Below, piece after piece: positions 50,901 through 61,200 of a stretch of DNA of 64,000 bases; within the stretch, counting starts at the first letter, position 1, and every line of letters begins with the position of its first letter. Where the stretch lies: the NCBI GenBank assembly GCA_904063045.1, contig CAJFCJ010000012.1:496001-560000 (forward strand). Direction: 5' to 3'. Position numbers and translations under genes: made by a program. The notes beneath the pieces were generated by a model that was given only the letters and a program-made list of their open reading frames with translations, did no database searches and was not told the origin of the DNA. The stretch comes from Dimorphilus gyrociliatus (lineage: Eukaryota; Annelida; Polychaeta; Dinophilidae).

Positions 50901-51780
50901 TAAAGTTTATTACTGCTATTTGGTTAATTAGTTCATTGGGAAGTAGCTACAAGGCTTCCTTCTCTACTAGAGTTTTTAGTTAAATATATGCAAGTACTTG
51001 TAGCTATTATTAGAGTAATATTAGTAAATTATGTCATTTTGAAGTTGAAGTGAATTGTTGAGTTTCAAGTGATTAAATATAAAATTGTTCTATATGGAAA
51101 AAAACCTCTGTAGTAATTTCACTATTAGATCTCCCGATGGGTTCAACTGCAATTGCAGTTTCTACAATTTTTGCTGCTGCAGTCTTTTTTTCCTTATTAT
51201 AATATGAATAAATTTAAAATTTATCTTTATATAAATGAAATGTATAAGCTAAAAAAAGTCTAAGAAAACTTACTATTGTAACATGCTTCGATCTTAAATA
51301 GTCCTTTTCAAAATCAGACAACGGAGGTAGCTAAAAATATAAGTTAACAATAAACTCTAAGTAACAAAATATTTAATTACAGGTGGAGGCTGCCAAATTT
51401 CCGATTTATCTTCTTTTTCAAGTTGACTTATATCATTCCAGCTAAACGCCTTACGAATAGCAGAATTCGGTACGTAGCCTAATTTTTTTTAACTTGATTA
51501 GAGAATAACGGTATAAAATGAAGTAAAAAAGGTCAAGAACCGTCGGGTGGAATAGGATATTTTCTTCTTTCTTCCTCGGTAAGACTGATGGGCTTAAGTT
51601 CAGCTAAACCCTTTTCATCTTTATTCCTCATTTCTAATAATAATTAAAGAGAAAATAGCAAAATTTACTTGAATATACAATAAAAGCTATGGAGTAAGTT
51701 ATCTGATCAATAAACTATACCTGATGAAATTAAGATAGTTTTGTTATTTTTATCCTTGTAGTTGCTGTGGTTGATCAACC
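43803..51780 (-). CDS. Large Lys/Glu-rich multi-exon protein, unrecognised
   Basis: About 23 small exons join in frame on the minus strand, from about 51780 (or the ATG at 51636) to the stop at 43803. In order: LTEEERRKYPIPPDG/GYVPNSAIRKAFSW (51640-51400), LPPLSDFEKDYLRSKHVT (51330-51275), an acidic/basic exon with EYDDEELEAIWKERRKKV (50428-50260), a helical HEAT-like stretch LPEIFQRILKERW...AICNYLIEINE (49425-49265), NFGYPPELLQLILTEL, KVLEAFGMERKLALAEV (49040-48940), several Ser/Lys-rich exons, a 250-residue Ser/Asn-rich exon (46890-46135), then YKPRQITPREGELPDI (about 44890), VESMPGRHGIHA (about 44700), KYGLLALHWRSGKV (about 44600), and a polar last exon (44360-43803). I do not recognise the family with confidence. 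The mix of K/E-rich linkers and a HEAT-like block recalls the C-terminal parts of WDR87/WDR97-type axonemal proteins, but no WD repeats are present upstream, so that is only a guess. The 5' end is uncertain; a strong donor at about 52715 may mark a non-coding first exon. Confidence 0.6.
47896..47935. repeat. (GA)n microsatellite
   Basis: GA run in a 500-base intron of the Lys/Glu-rich gene. The apparent minus-strand open frame across it (47817-48014) is Ser/Leu low-complexity and not coding. Confidence 0.9.
48663..48901 (-). repeat. Tandem duplication of a 78-base exon with flanking intron
   Basis: Two copies of about 115 bases lie 131 bases apart (48663-48773 and 48794-48901). Each includes the exon, its GTAATAT donor and the TTAAAAT/GCATG sequence before the acceptor. 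Copy 48878-48801 has an acceptor AG and codes for NSNVSTEIPSKKTSQTLNSV plus DKNQSM. In the other copy (48747-48670) the acceptor AG has become AA. Confidence 0.8.
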
Positions 51781-54700
51781 TATGAGAGAAAGAAGGAAAA
51801 GTACAACGATTAAACACGAAAAAATATTTTTACAGCCACTTAAATTTCTTTTCATATATTAATAGAACAACTTTTTATTAAATGTTCTATTTATAATATG
51901 TCATAATATCTTAATAAATCTTAACTAATTTTCTTTTACTAACTATTCACAAATAACGCTTTAAAAATTATAGATATAGTCACACTTTAATATTTATTCT
52001 CCTATACCCAACTTCGTGTTCAATATAACCAGACAAAGAAAAATACTGTAATAGCTCTATGACAACAAGGCATCGTTTAAATTTTGCATCGTAAATTTGT
52101 TTCATTGAACGAAAAGAAAAAAAAATATACTAGGCCTACAAGGGGGAAGACTAAGGTTGATGTACTGTCTTTGTTTGTGTTTACATTTTAATTTCATTGA
52201 ATAGGACTATGATAGAAAGTAAGACAGAGAAAGATAGATAAGAGAAAGAGGTTAATTTATATACTGTGGACAGTAAACAAGTATATTTGAAATATAATGA
52301 TGTTTAAAAGAGAAATTACTGTATTATTTAGTCAAAATTTAGGACATTTTTTAATTTAATATATCTACAAAAAAGCAATATTATTAAAGGATTTTAATAA
52401 AGGATTAATGATTGAAAAGTGTCACAATCCGTATAATTTTGATTTGATCCTAACGAAAATAAACATTTAATTGATTATTTACATTTTCATTCGTTGATAA
52501 CCTCCTCTAAATAAATATTTTACAAAATAAGACTTAATCTATATATATACTGTATATGTAAATAAAAAGTATATCCACTATATAGGCTATATCTAATTGA
52601 ATCAATTAAAGAAGCCATTAATAATTAGTTTCAGTGGAAAATTGTTACCTGAAACATATTCGAAAACAAGTTTAAATTGTACTTAAAAAACATTGCCATA
52701 TTAAAATTAAACTTACCAATTGAGTTATTCAGAGCTTTCTGTGAAATATTGAATGTTCTGAGAATGACCTTTTATTCTCTTCAAAGCGATTGTTTTCTAA
52801 CAAATTTTTATCCACTTGATTTTTATTTAAATGTTAATAAAAGGCAAACTTGAAGGAAGAATTATTTCAATATAAATTCTCCGCTAGAAGATAATCCCTG
52901 CAATTTTAATTTTCTCATAATTTCTACGTATCCAAGACAAAAAAGATCATCTAGTAAATAATCAATTCATTCATGTCGTCGCCTTAATCAACTATCGAAC
53001 GTTTCGGTATTGATTTCTTTAATATAGATAACTGCTATGACAGTATTTTACAAAGAGGAGATTCACTAGAAAGTGACAGAGTTTTGCGATGAACTGTTTA
53101 CTCAATGATCAATATATAACGGGAGTGTAGCCAAATCTCTAAACTGAAAAAGGGTAAAATATTTAGGGTGTAAAATGGTCTTGTTGGATTATCGACTTAA
53201 TCTCTGCTTTGATATGAAGCGCTTTACGAGTTTTGGGCAAACGATTTGTTGACATTAGTGAACAGCTCTAGAGTTTAATGACACTTGTAACTTTTATTTA
53301 CAGAGCAGGTGTTGCTTGTAGCAGACTATTTTGTTCGATATTCCTATGGAAATCTATTATAGGCCTGAAAGCTGACACTTACTTTTTTTGTTTTAGAAAA
53401 CAACCATAAATAGAACTAGTCTAACTAAGATGTTTCATTATCAAACTAGGTAAGGAAAAGAACAAACAATCAGAAGAATTGTAAACAAAAGTGTAAATAC
53501 AAGAGAAAGTTAGGAAATTATTTAGATTAAACAAGAGTATACTCCTTCCTTCTTTTATATAAATACTTACAAAAAAGGATACTCTTTATACAGAAATATG
53601 TTTATTAAACCGATATTCAAGAAGGTTAAATGTATTTATATATATTATACATATTTCCTTTTTGTTGTATATTTCTTGATAAAGAAATGAGATCTTTCAG
53701 TTAATAATTCGTTTGAATAATCTAAAAGAGAACATGAACGGCTATTTCTTATATATACAATCAGTTATTTATCTATATAGAAGTATTAACACTTAGAAAA
53801 ATATTATTCCATGGCATAAAAAAAGAAAAATGACTTCATCAGCCTATTTTGTGCCTTTTGATTGTATTATACAAACGTGTGAAATATAAAAAAATGCCAA
53901 TTACCTGAAGGGCTAGTTATGTTGAATAATATCAATTTTTTATAAATTTTAGTTATACCAGAGCGTTGGAGAAAGTAGAGAAGAAAGGGAAAATCTATTA
54001 ATTTTTTATAATTTTATACAACAATTAACACCATTCCTTCTTTTTCATATTTCAATAATATTTATGTATCTCCTTTCTCTGTATACTGTGTATTATGTAT
54101 ATATTCTTATATATATTATAAATTTCTCTTTTTTCATTTACGAGACAAAAATGCCATAAAAAAGTGTTTGATTATGGTAATTCCTGTCAATAGGCCTTTA
54201 TTTGCAGGTTTCAAAACAATATCGATATCGTTAACGGTAGGTCACAACTCGACAATTATATTATAAAATACTTTGTCTAATTAATCAATTATACTTTTGC
54301 AATACACTATTATATTCGTTTTTAATTGTTGTCTGTCATTTTCATCTTCTATTCAAATATTAAGTCTCTTAAAATTTTTCCACATTATTCTCTCTTCCCA
54401 CTCTTTTTTTCTTTCTTTTCGCATAGTTTTCCATTTTCATTCTTTTCCATTGTTCAATGAAAAAGAAAAAAAACGGATTTATAAATAATCAGTAATCTAT
54501 TGAACACCAGGATTTTATATCACAACGCCATCTACAGAATAGAATTAATCTTATTGTAGAATATCAAAGGTTTAGTAGAGAAATATTATATTATTAAAGA
54601 AAAGTATACAATAAGCCAAGTTGCGTAACCTTTGAGTTGGATAATTGAAATTAATATATATATATATATATAATATATAAGTAAAGTTTTATATTAATCT

Positions 54701-55334
54701 TGTTATACAAGAGAGTTATTTAAGAGATAAATCAATTTCTTCAAATCAATAGAAAAATAAAAAAACATGAAGAAAATTTTGTAATAATTTCTTGTCCAAT
54801 TCATACAATTGAACGACTACAGCAAAATGTTTCGTACTATTCAGAGTTACTAAATGTACAAAGTAAAAAATAGCAATTTCTTTTTAATGTACAGTAAATT
54901 GAGGACATTAAACAATCATTTCTATCCTATCTTCTCATTTCAAATAAAACACACATTTCTTTATCTATTCTTCTTCTTCTTCGCTCTCTTCTTCATTTTT
55001 CAGCTGGAATTTATAGCGTTCTACTTTTTTTTCCATAAGTTATTTAATCCTTTATTACGAGGCTGAATGAGCACAAAGTAGACAAGTATTTTTCTAATAG
55101 TAGGATAATTGACAAAAGGTAGCTCTCTCACAGCTATTAATGCTTGAGCTGAATATTCAAAAATGAATAAAACATGAAGGCCTGTATGCAAATGTATTAT
55201 TTAAAAACAGTCATTCTCGCCTATCTTGCCAACTTACTGCAAACGGTTACTTTAAATTATAGTAAATAAAAATTTTATATGATTATCATCTAGGATCAGG
55301 AGATTTATAAAAAATATTGAATTTGCTTTTAACG
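51781..55334. other. Intergenic region, no supported gene
   Basis: About 3.5 kb between the start of the leftward Lys/Glu-rich gene and the rightward ACE gene. A perfect-looking donor on the minus strand near 52715 could belong to a 5' non-coding exon of the Lys/Glu-rich gene. An ATACTGTATATGT motif lies at about 52547. Open frames at 54297-54488 and 54854-55066 are Phe/Ser-rich translations of T-rich DNA. Confidence 0.55.
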
Positions 55335-57828
55335 ATGCTACGATTCTTTCAAGTTCTAACATATAGTTGCTGTATTTTACTATCCTATAGTAAATTAACA
55401 GAAGAAATTGAATCAGCTAAAGATTTTTTAGAGTCTTACAATAGAGAAGCTGAAATCGAAAATACTCTTTTATATAATGCAATATGGAATTGTTACACAA
55501 ATATTACCGATTATAATCAGAATTTGATGGTGAGAAATTTATTAAAACAACTAAATTAACGTAATTTTTTGTATTTATTAAACGCTTGAATATACATACT
55601 TATTACTTTAAAAAAGACAAAAGCCCAACAAAGGTTTGCCCGTTTTGGAAAAGATAAATGGGAAAAATTAAAAAAATGGAATTGGAGAAATTTCACGGAT
55701 GAATATATAAGAAGACAATTTCAAAAGATTTCCGATGTAGGCGAATCCGTTCTATCTAACGAAAAATATCAAAGATACTCAGAAATAAAATCGGACTTGG
55801 AAAAATTATATTCAACGGCAAAAGTTTGTAAAAAACCTGGAGATTTAAATCCAGAGAAATGTTATAGCTTAGAACCAGATTTAAATCAATTAATGGCTAA
55901 TTCGACTAATTGGGATGAATTATTGTGGGCATGGAAAGGTTGGAGAGACGAAACTGGTCAAAAAATGTATAAAATGTTTGACGAATATGCTGAATTATTT
56001 AGAGAAGCTGCTCGAATTAATGGATTTGAAAAGGCAGATGAATATTGGAAAAGTTGGTATGAAATGGATAATTTTGATTCCGAAGTTGATCGTTTATACG
56101 AGCAAATAAAACCGTTTTATCAACATCTACATGCGTACGTAAAAAGAAAATTAAAGAAAACGTTTAAAGATAGAAAATTTCCGGATAGTGACCACATACC
56201 AGCTCATTTATTAGGAAGTATGTGGTCAAATAGTTGGGTAAACATTTTCTCTCAAGTTGCCCCTTTTCCAAATAAAACTAACATCGAAGTTACGAAAGAG
56301 ATGTCAAATCAGGTTTAATTTTAAGTTAAACATATTAGCATAAACAAAATAACAAATAGTTATCAAATTTCTTTTATTTATTTTAATACTCTTTAGAAAT
56401 ATACAGTGAAAAAGTTGTTTAACATATCGGAAGAGTTTTTCCTATCATTAAATTTAAAAGCAATGCCTAAAAGTTTTTGGAAAGACTCTATGCTTACTAA
56501 ACCACAGGATAATAGAACTGTTTTTTGTTTTCCCTCGTCGTGGGACTTTTACAATCAAAAAGATTTTAGGTAAATTATAACCATTAACCGTAATGGACAT
56601 GGTAGTATTCTTTCCTAATAATCTTCTCCTATATTTAGGATACTGCAATGTACGGAGATAAATATGGAATGGTTAGTTATAACTCATCACGAAATGGGTC
56701 ATATTCAATATTTTCTTCAGTATAAACACTTACCAGTTGTCTTTAGGGACAGTGCTAATCCAGGTAATGAATATGAATTATTTAAAATCTATACATTATA
56801 ACCTTTTTTATGCTAAATCAAGCATTTCACGAAGCTATCGGAGAGCTATTAGCTTTGTCTGTTGTTACACCAGAATACCTACAAAAGATTGATCTATTAC
56901 CAAAAATAAACAATGATTTAGGTAATAACATAATAATAGAACTATTAAATCGTTTTGCATAAATATCTTTATTTTGATACCTAGATATGGATATTAATTT
57001 TTTAATGAATCAAGCCTTAAGTAAATTGACATTAATACCATTTGCCTATTCATTGGAAAAATGGAGATGGGGAGTTTTTAATAATAATATAAAAAAGGAA
57101 GAATATAATAAGGCATTCTGGAAATTAAAGTAATTATAGCATTATTGTATAATAATAATTAATATAGTATTTTTTTTTCCTTAAAGATGTAAATATCAAG
57201 GATTATCACCTCCTATAAAAAGACATGACCATGATTTAGATCCAGGTTCCATCGTTCATGTACCGTATGGCGTACCATATATTAGGTAAATAATGACAGA
57301 ACCTTGTAGAGTTCTCTTTAGTTTCTAGTTCTATTCACTTTTTATTACTACCATTACAGATATTTCATTAGCCATATTGTTCAATTTCAATTCCACGAAG
57401 GTCTATGTAAAGCTTTAAAGCATAAAGGACAACTACATCGCTGCAATATATTCAAGTCTAAAGAAGCTGGTAGTCTATTGAGGTTTGTTTTATTAATCTT
57501 TTAAAAGCAGATACTTGTTTGCCTTTATAATTGTTTCTAATTTTTATCCTTTCCAAAGTAAAATGATGAAGCTAGGCTCATCTAAGAAATGGAGCGTAGC
57601 CATGGAAATTATTACGGGTTCGTAATACAAAAGAAACTATAAGAGGAATAATTCTATTTATTGATATGTTTTTGTCTTTCAATGCGTAAAAAAGGTCAAT
57701 CAAAGATGGACGGAAGTTCTTTACTAAAATATTTTGAACCACTGATAAAATATCTCGAAGAAGAGAACAAAGGTCATAAGATAGACTGGAACGAAGAGTG
57801 TTCAGACAGCTATGTAATCGAGCTTTAA
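55335..57828 (+). CDS. Secreted single-domain angiotensin-converting enzyme-like peptidase (M2 family)
   Basis: Ten exons (55335-55529, 55617-56312, 56397-56569, 56639-56763, 56823-56921, 56985-57129, 57187-57285, 57360-57482, 57559-57617, 57695-57828) join in frame, 615 residues, the normal size for a one-domain ACE. It starts with a signal peptide ([18 protein letters not shown]) and has no C-terminal anchor, so it should be secreted, as insect and leech ACEs are. Zinc peptidase M2 removes dipeptides from peptide C-termini. Seen: HHEMGH zinc site, downstream zinc ligand in [35 protein letters not shown] and the three family disulfides (KVC...KC, FC...QC, LC...RC). The chloride-site Arg in VPYIRYF is kept. 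By alignment from memory to human testis ACE, substrate contacts His353 and Lys511 read Phe and Ile here, while His513 is kept. The start is the first ATG after the last upstream stop that gives a signal peptide. Confidence 0.93.
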
Positions 57829-58276
57829 ATATTAAATATAATATTCTATTAATATTACTTCATTTTACAATAGAAACTAGTATCGATCAACGGTAAACGA
57901 GAAAATTTACTTGCCGAATATATTAAAATACAACTTTTTATGATAATTTGTATTAATTTATGTATTAATCAAATAGTAATAGTATTTTGAATATATAAAT
58001 ATTCAAATGATTGACAAAATGAATGTATTTTCCTTAGATAATTGATATGCTTATATGTTAATATGTATATTATAATTAGAAATCATTTTTATTAAAACAA
58101 TAATTTATAACACATTCATAAAACTTGTACGGTAAAAACAACGATAAATGGATAGTTTAACTTTGAAGATATGAAGAAAAGTGTTCAAAAAGTCTCAATT
58201 GAATAATTGAGATATATATATATATATATATATATATACTGTATATATACAATAATAAATTAAAAAAGACATGTAT
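57829..58276. other. Short intergenic region between convergent genes
   Basis: About 450 bases between the ACE stop codon and the nicotinic receptor stop codon. AT-rich, with an AT run ending in ACTGTATATATAC at 58210-58250; no gene seen. Confidence 0.7.
58210..58250. repeat. AT microsatellite with ACTGTATATATAC end
   Basis: TA run followed by the recurrent palindromic motif. Confidence 0.9.
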
Positions 58277-61200
58277 CTAAAATGGCCTTGGAAAAAGAGT
58301 TATAAGTGACGAAACTATTGCAATAAAAAAGAAAATAAAGAAAAATCTATCCAGAGTCATAGCTACAATCTGCCATTCTAATTTTAATTGTCTTATTTCC
58401 TTGGAAGTCTGCTTTTCTTTCATTGTACAATTCAAAGCATCGACAGCTCCTTCAATTTCTCGTAAATGTTTTTTAACCATTAGAAAATGTGAATCGAGAC
58501 AATGTAGCATTTGAATTTTATTTGTTGGAGATTTTGGAAAATCTTCTAATTCAATTTCATCGTGATCTTCTTCAATATGAGTAATACGAAATGCTCGCAT
58601 TCTTTCATTAGATTTTTTACAGTTTTTAGCTTTTTTCCGAAGAGGACTTGTGAAACTATTCGATGTTATCGACTTCGTTCTGGCTTCTATTTTTGAGCAA
58701 AATATTCTGGCTAAACCTTTAATAGATACCTGAAATAATAAAAAAGAGGAATAAATATACGCCAGACATTCAGAAGAGTTTTATTAAATGTTTAAGACTT
58801 TAATCCAAAGTAACAGCAATACATATTTTATTAACATATATAGATTTATATTATATATGCATTATATATAAAAATAGTTAATAAACTTTAAGCTTTAATC
58901 ATTTTTAAATAAGTTATTTAATTTTTAATAAACTTCAACATTTCTGCCGTTTCTTTTAATAGAATTTCTATAGGTCTCTTTTCGATTTATTCTTTCTCGT
59001 TTTCTTTTATATACCTTTTTAACAAGAAAACGAAATGCAAAGAGACCGCCCAAAAGCTAGATGAATGAATGAACCAAAAGATTGAAAGAAAGAGAAGGAA
59101 AGAAAAATAATCAATCGAATAATTATTCAATTAAACAATAGGCTACAATAGCTTATAGTGTCTTTGATAGTATATTACAAAGTTAAACTTTATTGTACTT
59201 ATTCAATAAATTCAAAACAATGGACTAATTCCTTTTCCAGTTAAAAATAAAAATATACTTTAAATAAAATATTCCAATATATGAAATAGAATAATAAAAA
59301 GAGTATATTTTCGTAAGCAAACACGATAAAGCTGTCAATATTTCATGAATAAAAGTAAGTATCGAATATCTAATGAAAATCATAGATTTATAATAATACA
59401 AAAATTGATTACTTTCCATAATAACTTTCCATAATTATTAATGTCATTAATATTCTAAGAAATATCTTTGAGTTTGTTAAAATCTATTGAGCAATATTTT
59501 CATTTTTTTTATTGCAGGACTCTTAAAAAATACTAGTTTATAACTTTTTCTCTCTATAAAAGGTAATCGATCAAGAGAAAAGGTCAATAAAGATTATTTT
59601 TCTTCTTGTCATTTTTGTTAAGTGTAAATCTTTTATTATTATCATTATTATTATTATTATTAAGTATAGATGCTATTGTTTAGATATTTTTCTTTGTTTT
59701 TTAAAAACTAAACAGAAGAAAGATGATAATGAAAGATCTATGAATAATTTAACTTCTCCACTTTTACCTCCTATTGATATTATCTCCATCTCTTCTTTTA
59801 TTTATAGTTGTAGTATTATAAGTATAAATTTCTCTGTTAGTTACGTTTACCTGAATATTTCTGCTCTTTTATAAAAATTTTAGTGTTCAACAGTTTAAAA
59901 ATACTTTCAAAATAGAATAAGAGCAAAGAGTAAAAACTAGATGGCATTACTGATTTAATTGACATATTTAAAAAATTGTCTTATTATTCTTATTTGTCCT
60001 AATTCTTCAGGTCGAAGAGAATGATAAAAGAGTAATAACAAATATATTAACCTCTTAATCAGACATATACATATTCGTATACATTTCTATGGGCGTTTTT
60101 TTTTTAAAAAACAAAATGTAGATTATGAATCATAAAAGCTAATGTGATTATCTTACTCTCTACCACTTTCTCTCTCTCTTTTTTTTTCTATCTATCTATC
60201 TATCTTTCGTTCTCTATCTATTTGTATTCCTCTCTATTCTCATTTATGTGTTGGTAGCAATAAAATAATATTTTATATTAAGCATACTACGTATTGAATT
60301 TCAATTTCTAACCAGTAAAATTCTTACGTATCTAAACATTAGACAAAGTGAGTTGAGAAATGGATTTCTATCATCTTGAAGAATATTATATTAATAAATA
60401 AATAAATCTTATTCCAAGTTAACAACTATCATGAATAATAGCGTAGTTTGCGTATCAAACCTAATCGTTAACTCCTGTCTTAACAACCTCACTTAAAATG
60501 AGAAATTCCTCTTCCTCAGCCTAGAAGAATATTAGTACATTTTTATATTTATAAAATGAGTTGTAAGTTCTTAAGTATAACCGAACAAAAAAGACATTTA
60601 AACATAAAAATTCTGCCACTATCGGTTAATATTGGAAAATTAGATTAATTTAACAATAAGTGAGCGTTGTCTTAACAATTTAATAAGTTTGATTTTGTTT
60701 CCTAAGCATTTAAATGATAACTAATTAAACTGATTATACAGCAGATTTAGAGTGAGATTTAACTAAAACCAAAAAGTTGAAGTTATGTAAGCAAAAAAAA
60801 AATCAAATTAAAAACCATCAACAACCATCTTACTTTCAAGATTTTCCTTGTGGTAACCTACGAAACTAAATAAGAGACAATTATCACACAATCACGGTAA
60901 AACTTACCGTCTTTAACCAGGTTGGAACTGGTTCCATAGCATCTCCTCTTCGACTTATATTAATTACCACAGTAGAGAGAAATATAGATAGCATAATAAG
61001 GACCATATTAAAACAATAGTACACCCCTGCAAAAGAAATTAAGAGAATAAATCAATGAAACATACGAATTGGAACAATAGGCCAGCGTGAAACATAAAAT
61101 CAGAAACGACGTCAATGGTATGACCTAATTACATGCTGTCGATTGTAATTTTTTCTAGGTTAATTAGAGGCTAAGAGCTACAAATTAGAATTAACTTGTT

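Noticed and set aside
54854-55066. Plus-strand Phe-rich frame just upstream of the ACE gene
   Set aside because: T-rich low-complexity DNA; the ACE signal peptide exon starts independently at 55335.
57187-57482. Loss of the chloride-site Arg522 in the ACE homolog
   Set aside because: On re-counting, the Arg in VPYIRYF is the equivalent residue and is retained; the change seen in the SKEAG segment is at a different position.
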